In this document: piece by piece, positions 28,932-41,536 of the stretch
Layout: the number at the start of each line of letters is the position of its first letter
Numbering within the stretch: the stretch's first letter is position 1
NCBI RefSeq assembly: GCF_001639725.1
Contig: NZ_LTAW01000013.1
Location: forward strand, 1 to 63,739
Source: Marinomonas atlantica
GTDB lineage: Bacteria > Pseudomonadota > Gammaproteobacteria > Pseudomonadales > Marinomonadaceae
Length of the DNA stretch: 63,739 nt
Direction: 5' to 3'
Position numbers and translations under genes: made by a program
The notes under the pieces: generated by a model
The model's input: the letters and a program-made list of their open reading frames with translations, nothing else
Told to the model about the DNA's origin: nothing
The model's database searches: none

Positions 28932-28958
28932 AAGGCCCAGAGGGTAGTCTGGGCCTTT
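28931..28958. terminator. Bidirectional terminator, tilS/fadL-like
   Basis: AAAGGCCCAG and CTGGGCCTTT form a perfect 10-bp stem with an 8-base loop between convergent genes. The A and T flanks allow function in both directions. Confidence 0.85.
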
Positions 28959-28983
28959 GTACGTTAAAGAACATCTGCTAACG

Positions 28984-30222
28984 CTAGAAAGAGCGGCTGT
29001 ATTGTATCCCTAGCAACAAAGCATCAGCGTGTGTCGTACCTTGAATGCTGGATAGCTGAGTGCCTTCTTGCACGTTTGTATCTTCACCTATGAGATAGGT
29101 CGCACCAAAGTCGATACTGCTGGTTTGACTTGGGCGGTAGGTAAAGCCAGCGGATAACCATTGGCGATCGGAATCAGGAACAGAAAGTGAGCGCATATCA
29201 GCTTGAGCGCTGGTATCGTACATATAGCCTGCACGCAACTCCCAAGCGTCATCCATGTAATAAGTACCACCAATAGAGTAATGCCACGCATCTTGCCATT
29301 GGTAGTTGTTGATTAGACCGGCTTGTTTGGCTTCCAGTACATCAAATTCAGACCAGCGAATAAATTGCACGCTGTAATGAACCGCGTATTCTGGTGCCAA
29401 GCGGTGATAACCTGAAAATTCAGCCATATCAGGTAGAGGCATTATTACAGTATCGGATTGTTTTGTGGGGGTAGAACCAAAACGGTAGACCTCTCCGTTT
29501 GCCTCAATGTCTGGGCTGTAATGGTAGTCTAAGCCAAATCGATTATTGTCATCGACCTCAAATAGTAACCCAAGATTGTATCCCACAGCCCAACCATCGG
29601 CCTCAATCTCTAAAAGATTGTTGGTATTAAATTGAGCGGCAACTACAGGATTGGCTGGTCGTATAAACGTACCTTTTCCATAAACGGCATCAATACCTGC
29701 ACCGACAGCCAATTGATCGGTTACTCGATATGAGCTAACCAGTCCAAAGTTAACGCTTTTGACATCGGTTTTACCGCCGTATTCATAACCTTGGTAGCCG
29801 CTGCTGAATTCGGTTTTAGTTCCGAAGTTAGAGTAAGCGTTGAAACCCCAAGCGAACTTGTCGTCGACCGGTCGGATATAATGAAAGTTTGGTGCGACTG
29901 ACGTGCCGCCGATATCATCAGTGTTTGCGCTGGTATTGCTTGCTGTTAGATTATTGGTGTAGGTAGTATCTTTTGTTTCTATATCAGTTGTAATGGTTTC
30001 AGCACCAATAGACATCGCTGGTGACTCGAACAGTGCCATGCCGGCAGGGTTTCTTGAAATGATGCTCGCGTTATCACCAATGACAGCATCACCTGCATAA
30101 GCTCGGCCTAGACCGGTCGCAGATTGGGCGTTGAGTTGGAATCCTGCCGCGTGCAGTTGAATGGTAGACAACGCAAATGCAGAAGCAATCAGCGTTTTCT
30201 TATACGGGAAAGACGAGGTCAT
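28984..30222 (-). CDS. FadL-family outer-membrane protein
   Basis: A 412-residue beta-barrel of the FadL/TodX family, taking up long-chain fatty acids or other hydrophobic compounds. A signal peptide ends in IQLHAA, then the hatch region GFQLNAQSATGLGRAYAGDA and the conserved NPAGMALF. The C terminus ends in an aromatic residue (QYSRSF), as barrel proteins do. ATG 30222 is chosen because it has AAAGGAAA upstream and starts the signal peptide; the frame opens earlier at 30303. Monocistronic. Confidence 0.93.
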   Translation of the reverse strand: MTSSFPYKKTLIASAFALSTIQLHAAGFQLNAQSATGLGRAYAGDAVIGDNASIISRNPAGMALFESPAMSIGAETITTDIETKDTTYTNNLTASNTSANTDDIGGTSVAPNFHYIRPVDDKFAWGFNAYSNFGTKTEFSSGYQGYEYGGKTDVKSVNFGLVSSYRVTDQLAVGAGIDAVYGKGTFIRPANPVVAAQFNTNNLLEIEADGWAVGYNLGLLFEVDDNNRFGLDYHYSPDIEANGEVYRFGSTPTKQSDTVIMPLPDMAEFSGYHRLAPEYAVHYSVQFIRWSEFDVLEAKQAGLINNYQWQDAWHYSIGGTYYMDDAWELRAGYMYDTSAQADMRSLSVPDSDRQWLSAGFTYRPSQTSSIDFGATYLIGEDTNVQEGTQLSSIQGTTHADALLLGIQYSRSF

Positions 30223-30361
30223 AAATGGTTTCCTTTTTGTTATAATTCGGTTGGCTATGAACCCTGACGTGCAACGCCATTTGTAAGATTGTTCGTAAAA
30301 CATAGCGCCATAACCAAAGAGTTTCCATGTTATTTTGTTGCGATATTAGTGGCAAAATCGT

Positions 30362-31063
30362 TCAAATAATATGCAGAATATGATCTGCATATTGTTGGCT
30401 TAGATCGGCGATTTGAGCATTGAGAGCATCGTTGATTTGAATCTTGTGTTTCGCTTCTTCCGCACTGATCCCCCACGCTTGTTGGTGTCTAATGGCTAAT
30501 TGAGCCATGGCATGCTCCAGTTCTAAATGAATGAACCAACGAAAATCGAGAAATTCTGACGCTTTTTCAAAGCCATGCTGTTGGTGCAGCACATACAAAC
30601 CTTCCACAATCAGTATTTTGATATCAGGATCAATTATCACATCGTTTAATACAGGATCGCCGATAGCATGATCGAAACTAGGCCAGCTAAGAGGCTTTGA
30701 GGGGTGCTGTTTGAAATGACGTAAATGTTCTATAAAACTCTCACTGTCGAACGTCCAGGGCGCTCCTCGCCGTGCAAGCGCTGCTTCTGGATCAGCCATA
30801 GCGCTAAGTTTCGCTTTGCTTATGTGAAAGCCGTCCATACTAACGCAGGCCACTTTATGAGGGTATTGCTGGTTAGTTCTATTACAGATGTATTCGGCTA
30901 ACGTTGATTTCCCGGAACCAGGAATGCCGCCAATACCAATGATAATTCTACTTTTAAGGTTGGGTAAGAGCTTATTCACTTTCGTCAAAGCATCTTGGTA
31001 CACAGTGTTATGGTCGAGTTTTTTTAATAAGTCTGATGAGATCATGATGTAGACGTATGACAT
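30362..31063 (-). CDS. P-loop kinase, phosphoribulokinase/uridine kinase-like
   Basis: A 233-residue small-molecule kinase. The Walker A motif GIGGIPGSGKST is near residues 42-53. A VSMDGFHIS segment, RRGAPWTFD and LIVEGLYVL follow, as in the YggC/Yfh7-like branch of the PRK/uridine kinase/CoaA superfamily. The substrate cannot be read from sequence; a sugar, nucleoside or pantothenate-like alcohol is possible. ATG 31063 lacks a good ribosome-binding site; an in-frame ATG at 31045 is the alternative. Confidence 0.75.
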   Translation of the reverse strand: MSYVYIMISSDLLKKLDHNTVYQDALTKVNKLLPNLKSRIIIGIGGIPGSGKSTLAEYICNRTNQQYPHKVACVSMDGFHISKAKLSAMADPEAALARRGAPWTFDSESFIEHLRHFKQHPSKPLSWPSFDHAIGDPVLNDVIIDPDIKILIVEGLYVLHQQHGFEKASEFLDFRWFIHLELEHAMAQLAIRHQQAWGISAEEAKHKIQINDALNAQIADLSQQYADHILHII

Positions 31064-31118
31064 CCAGTTTAGAAAAGTTTGCGTACAATATTACGTATTC
31101 TAGAAGGAGAGTAGCGAA

Positions 31119-31415
31119 ATGACCTTATCCGAGCTAGCAAAAATAACTGAAATTGAAAAAGTCTGTATTCATTCACTTGAGTCTAACTTATACCAACTAT
31201 CTATTATTTCAGAAGGAGAAGAACATTACATTACTGATCAAAAAGGTGTGTTTGTGACCAGTCATAACAAGCTTGATCTACAGAAAATCTTCACCAATAA
31301 GCAGGTTGAGCAGATGGTTCTGTGTCACCAAAGTGCTTACGATGAAATGGTGGGACAACCAGTGGGGGGTACCAATATTCTTGAAGTACCGTTGGGAGAT
31401 CCATTTAAACAATAA
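31119..31415 (+). CDS. DUF6482-like small protein
   Basis: A 98-residue cytoplasmic protein with a strong AAGGAGAG site before the ATG. The order MTLSELAKITEIEKVCIHSLESNLYQL, then a beta-rich middle and a late YDEMVGQ, resembles small pseudomonad proteins labelled DUF6482. Function is unknown. It is divergent from the kinase and upstream of the reductase by 85 bases. Confidence 0.65.
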   Translation: MTLSELAKITEIEKVCIHSLESNLYQLSIISEGEEHYITDQKGVFVTSHNKLDLQKIFTNKQVEQMVLCHQSAYDEMVGQPVGGTNILEVPLGDPFKQ

Positions 31416-31500
31416 ATACATCCTTGCAACAGCGTATTTCTTCTTTCGAAAGTCTCTTCTATATTAATGGTAAGTTATTATTTGTACTTGAGGAGGGTGG

Positions 31501-32469
31501 ATGAAAGCCATTATGCTGGATTTAATTGTGAGCCACATTCTCAAAGAAGCGGAAGATGTGATCCGCTTAACGTTAGTTGAACAAGATGGTGGTACGTTGC
31601 CATCCTATAAAGCAGGGGCACACATCGAATTGCAATTGCCTAGCGGTTTGTTGAGGCAGTATTCGTTGTGTCGTTTACCGACAACGGGAAAAGAATTTGA
31701 AGTGGCCGTGTTACGTGATCCAAATTCTCGTGGTGGCTCTGCCGAAATCCATCGTCTAAAAAAAGGCGATAAGCTCAAAGCGAAGCCTCCTGAAAATCAC
31801 TTCCCTCTCAGTAATTCTAGACTCCCTGCTTTACTGATGGCCGCAGGTATTGGTGTTACTCCTCTCATACCAATGGCGCAAAAGTTATCTCAATCAGGTG
31901 CGGAGTTTTTGTTTCATTATTCCGCTAAAAATGCTCATCAAGCGGCATTCTACAGTACGCTCAAAAATGCTTCTTTCTCTGATAAAGTTGAATTTCACTT
32001 CACCAAAAAGCAAGGTGAACGGGTTGATATCCAAGCTTTGCTCGCGTCGTTGCCGGATAAACGTAATATCTATGTTTGTGGCCCAAATGACTTTATACAT
32101 ACTGTACTTGATACTGCGCGAAGTTTAGGCTGGCCGGAAGAAAAATTGCATTATGAGTTCTTCAAAGGGGTTACGTCTCCTGAGGTGGACATCGCCCCTC
32201 GGGAGACTTTTCAAATAAAAGTGGCCAGTTCAGGGGAGGTATTTGATGTTGAAGAGGGACTAAGTATCACGCAGACGTTAGAAATAAATGGCATCGATAT
32301 TCCCATTTCATGTGAAGAAGGTTGGTGTGGAACGTGTATGACTCGGGTTGTAGAGGGCATTCCAGATCACCGAGATACTTTCTTATCAAATGATGAGCGT
32401 GCTTCCAGTGATTTGATCATGCCATGTTGCTCTCGATCCCGAAGTGACTGTCTTGTGTTGGATATCTAG
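31501..32469 (+). CDS. VanB-type ferredoxin-NAD(P) oxidoreductase
   Basis: A 322-residue class IA reductase of the phthalate dioxygenase reductase family. An N-terminal FMN domain (RQYSLCRLP), an NAD domain (LLMAAGIGVTPLIPMA and YVCGPNDFI) and a C-terminal plant-type [2Fe-2S] domain with Cys ligands in SCEEGWCGTCMTR and later MPCCSRS. Such proteins feed electrons to Rieske oxygenases such as VanA. No oxygenase gene is nearby, so the partner is encoded elsewhere. GAGGAGG precedes the ATG. Confidence 0.9.
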   Translation: MKAIMLDLIVSHILKEAEDVIRLTLVEQDGGTLPSYKAGAHIELQLPSGLLRQYSLCRLPTTGKEFEVAVLRDPNSRGGSAEIHRLKKGDKLKAKPPENHFPLSNSRLPALLMAAGIGVTPLIPMAQKLSQSGAEFLFHYSAKNAHQAAFYSTLKNASFSDKVEFHFTKKQGERVDIQALLASLPDKRNIYVCGPNDFIHTVLDTARSLGWPEEKLHYEFFKGVTSPEVDIAPRETFQIKVASSGEVFDVEEGLSITQTLEINGIDIPISCEEGWCGTCMTRVVEGIPDHRDTFLSNDERASSDLIMPCCSRSRSDCLVLDI

Positions 32470-32546
32470 ATTGCCTGTGTTTACATAGATTTTCCCTGAT
32501 TCACACGTTTCGTTTATAAAAGACGCAAATCTTGTCTGCTTTTACG

Positions 32547-34287
<1,741 letters not shown>

Positions 34288-34293
34288 TATTAG

Positions 34294-35634
<1,341 letters not shown>

Positions 35635-35650
35635 AGTTTGGTCTGATTTT

Positions 35651-35680
35651 AAAAGGGAGAACATTCGTTCTCCCTTTTTT
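35651..35680 (+). terminator. Terminator after eno
   Basis: AAAAGGGAGAAC and GTTCTCCCTTTT form a perfect 12-bp stem with an ATTC loop and six T's. Confidence 0.95.
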
Positions 35681-35745
35681 ATGTTTTTTTCTCCCATTTC
35701 GCGAAATAATGGGCACTCCTTTGTCCAGAGTCTGAATCTTCCAAC

Positions 35746-36024
35746 ATGATGTTGCGTATTTTTATTGCCATATTTCTAAGCGTGTCTGCTTATTTCTTTT
35801 ACCAAAGCTATTGGGGAGAGCAGGGCATAAAGCGCGAAGAAGAACTGGCCAAGCAGATTGAGTATCAAGAACAGATTAATAAGCGTCTGAAAGTGCGTAA
35901 TGATGCCTTACGTGCCCAAATAAGTGATTTGCGTCGAGGCGGAGATGCGATCGAAGAACACGTTCGGACAGAACTTCAATATATCAAAGACGGTGAAGTC
36001 TTTTATCGAATAGTAGAAAAGTAA
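35746..36024 (+). CDS. ftsB: Cell division protein FtsB
   Basis: A 92-residue bitopic membrane protein: one N-terminal helix (about 4-20), then a periplasmic coiled coil (about 28-65), as in FtsB, which links FtsL and FtsQ in the divisome. The conserved segment VRTELQYIKDGEVFYRIV ends the protein. It overlaps ispD by one base (TAATG), the standard ftsB-ispD arrangement. Confidence 0.95.
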   Translation: MMLRIFIAIFLSVSAYFFYQSYWGEQGIKREEELAKQIEYQEQINKRLKVRNDALRAQISDLRRGGDAIEEHVRTELQYIKDGEVFYRIVEK

Positions 36025-36719
36025 TGACACAGTATTGGGTAATTATTCCAGCCGCAGGGGTTGGTAAGCGCATGGCAAGTGCGCAACCAAAGCAATATCT
36101 AATGCTTAATGATAAAACTATCCTTGATACCACAATATCTCGTTTTATTGGTCATCCTAATGTAGCTGGGGTCGTTGTTGGTGTCAGTCCAGACGATGAG
36201 TATTGGCCGGATTCTGAATGGTCAACGCATCCTCAAGTGGTTCGTTTTGACGGTGGTGAAGAGCGATCGGATACGGTATTAAATGGTCTGCAAGTATTAT
36301 TGGCCCTTGGTGTTTCTGAAACTGATTCCGTATTAGTACATGATGCGGTACGTCCGTTACTCTCTCAATCGGCTCTGACACGTATTGTGTCGCATACCGG
36401 TGAGCAAGGTGCTTTATTGGCTATCCCGTGTAAAGACACATTGAAACTAGCAAACGATCAATGCGCGACTGCAACGGTTGACCGCAGTGTTATATGGCAG
36501 GCTCAAACACCTCAAAAATTCCCACTGATGGCATTGTATGAAGGTATTGCTAGCGCGACAGAAGAAGGAATCGCGATTACCGATGAAAGCTCGGCAATGG
36601 AGCTATTAGATTGGCAACCGGATTTGATCGAAGGTGAATCGAGCAATTTAAAAATTACGGTACCGGATGATTTAGTGATCGCTCAAGCGCTTATTAGTAT
36701 TCACAGTTCCGAGTTATAG
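36024..36719 (+). CDS. ispD: 2-C-methyl-D-erythritol 4-phosphate cytidylyltransferase
   Basis: A 231-residue enzyme of the MEP pathway forming CDP-ME from MEP and CTP. The CTP-binding N terminus PAAGVGKRM with K/R residues, [10 protein letters not shown] and the QTPQKF segment are diagnostic. It overlaps ftsB by one base and precedes ispF by 13 bases. Confidence 0.97.
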   Translation: MTQYWVIIPAAGVGKRMASAQPKQYLMLNDKTILDTTISRFIGHPNVAGVVVGVSPDDEYWPDSEWSTHPQVVRFDGGEERSDTVLNGLQVLLALGVSETDSVLVHDAVRPLLSQSALTRIVSHTGEQGALLAIPCKDTLKLANDQCATATVDRSVIWQAQTPQKFPLMALYEGIASATEEGIAITDESSAMELLDWQPDLIEGESSNLKITVPDDLVIAQALISIHSSEL

Positions 36720-36732
36720 TAAGGAGATTTTT

Positions 36733-37221
36733 ATGGTGCCATTTCGAATTGGCCATGGCTTTGACGTTCATAAGTTTGGCGAAGGCGATCATATCGTAAT
36801 CGGGGGGGTAACCATTCCTTATGAAAAAGGGCTGGTAGCTCATTCCGATGGCGATGTAGCTTTGCATGCTTTGACGGATGCTTTATTAGGCGCCGCAGCT
36901 CTAGGTGATATTGGTAAACACTTTCCGGATACTGATGCTGAATTTGCAGGCGCAGACAGCCGTGGTTTATTACTTCAAGCCTATGCTGAGATCAGGAAGC
37001 TTGGCTGGTTAGTCGGAAATGTTGATGTCACTATCATTGCTCAAGCTCCCAAAATGCGTCCTCATATCGATGCTATGCGTACTAACATTGCCGTAGATCT
37101 TGAGATCGACATGTCTGCAACAAATGTAAAAGCGACAACGACTGAGAAATTAGGTTTTACGGGTCGTAAAGAAGGCATCGCTGTGGAAGCGGTTGCGCTA
37201 CTGTATCGAGACAATGCATGA
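36733..37221 (+). CDS. ispF: 2-C-methyl-D-erythritol 2,4-cyclodiphosphate synthase
   Basis: A 162-residue trimeric zinc enzyme cyclising CDP-ME 2-phosphate. The metal ligands are in GHGFDVHKF and the mobile [12 protein letters not shown]; the C-terminal [16 protein letters not shown] is diagnostic. AAGGAG precedes the ATG. Its stop overlaps truD by 4 bases. Confidence 0.97.
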   Translation: MVPFRIGHGFDVHKFGEGDHIVIGGVTIPYEKGLVAHSDGDVALHALTDALLGAAALGDIGKHFPDTDAEFAGADSRGLLLQAYAEIRKLGWLVGNVDVTIIAQAPKMRPHIDAMRTNIAVDLEIDMSATNVKATTTEKLGFTGRKEGIAVEAVALLYRDNA

Positions 37222-38312
37222 ACACACAATGGCACTATGCATGGACGGAGCCGCAAGCCCGAGCAGACCTAAAAACGCAGGTCAGTGACTTCTTGGTAGA
37301 AGAAATCTTAGGATTTGAGCCAGAAGGGAAAGGCGAATTTGTTTATCTATGGGTAGAGAAGCAAGGCGTTAATACTGATTTCCTAGCTAAGCGTTTGGCG
37401 CAGGCCGCTGATATTTCACCGAGTCGTGTTACCTATGCAGGTGTTAAAGACCGACATGCCTGTACACGTCAATGGTTTTGTTTGCATATCATTGGTCAAG
37501 CACCAGATTTGAGTGATATTGAACAAGTTTTTCGTGAGCCGGAAACGGTGAAAGTGCTACTGCAAACGCGTCATAGTAAAAAGTTGCGCACCGGGGGATT
37601 GCTAGGGAACCGCTTTAGTTTGCGTTTGCGTAATATTCAAGGGGATCTTAATGAGATAAAGCAGCGCTTAAGTCTCATTGAGCGCCATGGCGTACCGAAT
37701 TACTATGGCGAGCAACGCTTTGGTATTGATGGCAATAACTTAGTGAATGGCTACAAGTTCGTGATGCCTGGTCGTCATGGCACGTATAAGCTCAATAAAA
37801 CACAGTCGTTCTGGTTGTCGGCCATTCGATCATGGTTTTTTAATGAAGCCTTGTCTCAGTTTGTCGCAGATAGCAGTTGGGATATGATAAAAACAGGTGA
37901 TATTGCTCAACCAAGAGATGGCTCTCAATCGTTCCGAGTCAAAGAGTTAAGTTTGGATACCTTGTACCGAACCCGTTTAGGGGACGTTTCGCCGGTGTTG
38001 CCATTGATTAGTGATGGCTGGCCTATGGGCACAAATTCTGAACGAGCGGAAGCTATGGCCATCCTTTACGCTGAGCAAAGCGAACTATTAAAAGGGTTGA
38101 TTAGCTTTGATTTTTCTCGTGACAGTCGTGCGACTCGAATTGTACCGAAAGACATGGCCTGGGAATTGCTAAATGCTACCAATGAAGCGGAGCAGTTGGT
38201 GATTCAATTTGAGCTGCCTAAGGGTGCTTTTGCGACCAGTGTGTTGCGTGAGTTGTTTATTATTAATGATCGATCCCAAGAAAAACGTCATGAGATTATT
38301 ACTAGCGAATGA
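37218..38312 (+). CDS. truD: tRNA pseudouridine(13) synthase TruD
   Basis: A 364-residue pseudouridine synthase that modifies U13 in tRNA(Glu). The catalytic aspartate is Asp78 in AGVKDRHA, followed by FCLHIIGQ and the NYYGEQRFG motif. The insert (TRUD) domain is present. It overlaps ispF by 4 bases and surE by 23 bases, so the run is translationally compact. Confidence 0.96.
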   Translation: MNTQWHYAWTEPQARADLKTQVSDFLVEEILGFEPEGKGEFVYLWVEKQGVNTDFLAKRLAQAADISPSRVTYAGVKDRHACTRQWFCLHIIGQAPDLSDIEQVFREPETVKVLLQTRHSKKLRTGGLLGNRFSLRLRNIQGDLNEIKQRLSLIERHGVPNYYGEQRFGIDGNNLVNGYKFVMPGRHGTYKLNKTQSFWLSAIRSWFFNEALSQFVADSSWDMIKTGDIAQPRDGSQSFRVKELSLDTLYRTRLGDVSPVLPLISDGWPMGTNSERAEAMAILYAEQSELLKGLISFDFSRDSRATRIVPKDMAWELLNATNEAEQLVIQFELPKGAFATSVLRELFIINDRSQEKRHEIITSE

Positions 38313-39036
38313 TGACGGACTGGATGCTAAAGGCATTCAAACGTTAGCCAATTACTTACAGAAAGATTTCCAATGTACCTTAGTGGCACCTGATCGTGAT
38401 CGTAGTGGTGCAAGTAACTCTCTAACATTGACGCGCCCTTTGCGTCCTACGCTGGTTCGTGAAGGCCAATATAAAGTGGATGGTACGCCAACTGATTGTG
38501 TTAATTTAGCGTTGTCTGAAGTGATTGATGGGCGCTTTGATGCCGTGATTTCTGGTATTAATCACGGTCCTAATTTAGGGGATGACGTGATTTACTCGGG
38601 TACCGTTGCCGCAGCGATGGAAGCGCGTCATCTGGGGCGGCCAGCAATTGCCGTATCTTTGGTGGGGAATCGTTACTTTGATACCGCGGCAAAATGGGTG
38701 AGTAAGCTATTACAAGACTCACATACGCTAGCGTTACCGCCTAAAGTGCTGCTTAATATTAATATTCCTGACCTGCCGTTTGCTGAAGTTAAAGGTATTA
38801 AAGTGACACGCTTAGGGTATCGCCATCAAGCACATCCAGCGATTCTAGCTAACCATCCAAAAGGTCTTGAGTGTTACTGGATTGGAGCATTAGCTGAACC
38901 AAATGATGCCCAAGAGGGAACCGATTTTCATGCGGTTGCCAATGGCTATATTTCGATTACGCCAATGCATACAGACATGACTTGTCATTCTGCATTACAT
39001 CAACTGAATCAATGGGTGAATGATATAGCGCCATGA
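38290..39036 (+). CDS. surE: 5'/3'-nucleotidase SurE
   Basis: A 248-residue survival protein with nucleotidase and exopolyphosphatase activity. ATG 38290 gives the canonical [16 protein letters not shown], with the metal-binding Asp pair at residues 8-9; SGINHGPNLGDDVIYSGTVAAA is the second hallmark. The frame opens upstream inside truD, but the extension has no homology. It overlaps pcm by 4 bases. Confidence 0.97.
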   Translation: MRLLLANDDGLDAKGIQTLANYLQKDFQCTLVAPDRDRSGASNSLTLTRPLRPTLVREGQYKVDGTPTDCVNLALSEVIDGRFDAVISGINHGPNLGDDVIYSGTVAAAMEARHLGRPAIAVSLVGNRYFDTAAKWVSKLLQDSHTLALPPKVLLNINIPDLPFAEVKGIKVTRLGYRHQAHPAILANHPKGLECYWIGALAEPNDAQEGTDFHAVANGYISITPMHTDMTCHSALHQLNQWVNDIAP

Positions 39037-39695
39037 GCATTGCATTAGATGACCTTTTAAAGCGCTCACAACCGCGCTCTAGTCAAATGCTAGAGCACTT
39101 GGTTAATGAGGGGGTTAGTCATAAAGAATTGCTTGAACTAATGGCGACACTACCACGCCAAGAATTTGTTGAGCCTGCTTTTTCACATTTGGCATACAGC
39201 CCAACGGCTCTTCCTATCGGTCGTAGTCAAACCATCAGCCAACCGCTAACCGTGGCTAGAATGACGTTGTGGCTGTTGTCCTATGCACGATTAGGGCGAG
39301 TGCTTGAGATAGGGACTGGCTCGGGGTATCAAACCTGCTTGTTAGCGCATTTCTTTAATAAAGTGCATACCATTGAACGACAGAAGAGCCTTCATGTCCA
39401 AGCGCAAGAGCGTTTAAGAAATATGGGGATTAACAATGTTGAGTTTTTGCATGGTGATGGTCATTTAGGATGGCCACAAAAAGTGCAAATGGATGCCATC
39501 ATCGTCACGGCAATGGCGAGTAAAGTCCCCTCAGCTCTGACAGATATGCTGAAAGAAGATGGTATTTTAATTATGCCTATTGCGGATGAGGTGCCTTCTA
39601 TTGGATGTTGGCGCCGAGTCGGAGATAAATGGAAGCGTTTAGAATCGGCTCCAGCTCAGTTTGTCCCATTATTGGAAGGAAAAGTGGATGCCTAA
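39033..39695 (+). CDS. pcm: Protein-L-isoaspartate O-methyltransferase
   Basis: A 220-residue SAM-dependent repair enzyme that methylates isoaspartyl residues in aged proteins. SAM motif I is VLEIGTGSGYQTCLLA, with PIGRSQTISQP and PLLEGKVDA typical. It sits in the surE-pcm-nlpD-rpoS stationary-phase neighbourhood and overlaps the following DUF368 gene by 8 bases. Confidence 0.97.
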   Translation: MSIALDDLLKRSQPRSSQMLEHLVNEGVSHKELLELMATLPRQEFVEPAFSHLAYSPTALPIGRSQTISQPLTVARMTLWLLSYARLGRVLEIGTGSGYQTCLLAHFFNKVHTIERQKSLHVQAQERLRNMGINNVEFLHGDGHLGWPQKVQMDAIIVTAMASKVPSALTDMLKEDGILIMPIADEVPSIGCWRRVGDKWKRLESAPAQFVPLLEGKVDA

Positions 39696-40635
39696 GTGGC
39701 TAAAAATTTATTTAAGCGGTGTACTTATGGGGGCTGCGGATGTGGTGCCAGGTGTATCTGGTGGCACGATGGCGTTTATTATAGGCATCTATAGTCGCTT
39801 GATTAGTGCGCTAAGCGGTGTCAACCGTCAAAGTATTGCAATGCTTTGCAAAGGTGATATCAAGGGCTTATGGAAGCACTTTGATGGCGGTTTCTTATTA
39901 GCGCTTTTACTTGGCATCATGACCAGTATTTTTGGTCTCGCGAGCCTTATAACAACGTTATTACAAGATTATCCTGTTTGGTTATGGAGTTTCTTTTTTG
40001 GGCTAATTATTGCTTCAGCTTATGTTTTGATTCATGAAATACCAGCTTTTACTGTTAAACATGGACTTATAATGTTGATTGGTATTAGTGTCGGTAGCGG
40101 GCTTTCTTTGTTGGTGCCGACGCAAGTCAATACGAACTTAGTGATGGTTTTTTGTTCCGGCATGATTGCCATCTGCGCCATGATTTTACCTGGCATTTCC
40201 GGTAGCTTTATTTTATTAATGCTGGGAATGTACGGGTTTATTATTACGTCAGTTAAAGACCTTAATCTTGTCGTGATTATTGTTTTCGCAACTGGCGCTG
40301 TATTGGGTTTGTTAAGTTTTTCGAAGTTATTGAATTGGCTACTAACCCATGCAAAGTCGGTCACTTTAGCGATGCTAACCGGTATTATGTTAGGTGCGTT
40401 AGTGAAAGTGTGGCCTTGGAAAGAAGCCGTATCTTTTATTGATGTAGGCAGTAAGCGCCTTCCTGCCGAGGAGCATCTTCTGTTGCCATGGAATATGGAC
40501 AACTTTGTGATAATCGATGGTTTGATTATTCCATGTGGTTTAATTTTACTCGGTGCGTTGTTCGTTCTTGGAACACATTACATCTTCTTACAAAAATCAA
40601 ACGCGACTATTATTAATCCCGATCTGTGTAAGTAA
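39688..40635 (+). CDS. DUF368 polytopic membrane protein
   Basis: A 315-residue inner-membrane protein with about nine helices. The family motif VPGVSGGTMAFIIGIYSRL is near residues 17-35, and a second internal copy, LPGISGSFILLMLGMY, lies in the second half, showing an internal duplication. DUF368 members have been linked to undecaprenyl-phosphate recycling; that is family knowledge, not shown here. ATG 39688 has AAGGAAAAG upstream. A DUF368 gene at this position interrupts pcm-nlpD. Confidence 0.88.
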   Translation: MPKWLKIYLSGVLMGAADVVPGVSGGTMAFIIGIYSRLISALSGVNRQSIAMLCKGDIKGLWKHFDGGFLLALLLGIMTSIFGLASLITTLLQDYPVWLWSFFFGLIIASAYVLIHEIPAFTVKHGLIMLIGISVGSGLSLLVPTQVNTNLVMVFCSGMIAICAMILPGISGSFILLMLGMYGFIITSVKDLNLVVIIVFATGAVLGLLSFSKLLNWLLTHAKSVTLAMLTGIMLGALVKVWPWKEAVSFIDVGSKRLPAEEHLLLPWNMDNFVIIDGLIIPCGLILLGALFVLGTHYIFLQKSNATIINPDLCK

Positions 40636-40646
40636 AGTGAGTTTAA

Positions 40647-41486
40647 ATGCAAATAGTTGGGCAGATGAGAATATTTTATAAGATCTCTAAATTGCTGACA
40701 CGCAAGCTCAGCGGGGCCCTAATGCTATGTTTGGTTTTATCGGGGTGTGCATCAGACAGTTTTCATTATTCTAATACCGGGTCTTTCAAAAATTCAGCGA
40801 ACAGCCCGAGAACAAGGGCTATGCCTAGTAATGGGGTATATCGTGTAAACTCGGGTGACACCTTGTTTTCTATCGCTTTTTCATTCGGTTTAGATTATCG
40901 CCAAGTGGCGAAAATTAATAATATTGTAGCTCCTTACACGATATATCCTAACCAAAAAATTCGCCTGAAAGGTTCTGTAATACGGCCATCTACAAAGACA
41001 AGGACAGTTGCTAAAACGACATCAACTCAACAAAAGTCTGTACCAAAAAATACTACTGTAAAAGTGAACTCTCCTACAAAGACTGTGTCGACTGTAAAGA
41101 TACCAGATAAAAAAGTGTCTTCATGGCGCTGGCCTATTTCAGGTTCAGTAACTAGGGGCTTTTCAAATGCTGGTGTTAGTAGTAAAGGTATAGACATACG
41201 AGGCAAAGATGCTGAGCATGTAAAAGCAGCGGCTGATGGAGTTGTGGTATACGCAGGAAATGGCTTGATTGGTTATGGTAATTTAGTCATAGTGAAACAC
41301 AACGAAGTTTATCTTAGTGCCTATGCTTACAATGAGCGTATCTTAGTTAAGGAAAAGCAAAGTGTTCGATCAGGTGATTCTCTCGCAATCATTGGTGGTA
41401 AAGGAACGGATAAACCTTTACTACACTTTGAGGTGAGGCGTGACGGTCAGCCAATCGATCCACTTAAAGTACTACCTAAAAAATAA
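40647..41486 (+). CDS. nlpD: Murein hydrolase activator NlpD
   Basis: A 279-residue outer-membrane lipoprotein: lipobox LSGC near residue 33, a LysM domain (about 68-112, [17 protein letters not shown]) and a C-terminal LytM domain. The LytM zinc ligands are lost: SKGIDI replaces HxGxD and LLHFEV replaces HLHFE. Degenerate LytM domains activate the amidase AmiC instead of cutting peptidoglycan. Directly upstream of rpoS, as usual; the main rpoS promoter often lies inside nlpD. Confidence 0.94.
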   Translation: MQIVGQMRIFYKISKLLTRKLSGALMLCLVLSGCASDSFHYSNTGSFKNSANSPRTRAMPSNGVYRVNSGDTLFSIAFSFGLDYRQVAKINNIVAPYTIYPNQKIRLKGSVIRPSTKTRTVAKTTSTQQKSVPKNTTVKVNSPTKTVSTVKIPDKKVSSWRWPISGSVTRGFSNAGVSSKGIDIRGKDAEHVKAAADGVVVYAGNGLIGYGNLVIVKHNEVYLSAYAYNERILVKEKQSVRSGDSLAIIGGKGTDKPLLHFEVRRDGQPIDPLKVLPKK

Positions 41487-41536
41487 GTACTACCCCAAAA
41501 AATAATAATCATAATTTGGGCGTTGAGGAGGGCTAT

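Noticed and set aside
28984..32469. The accessory block as a mobile island
   Set aside because: No integrase, transposase, tRNA junction or direct repeats flank it, and its base composition looks like its surroundings.
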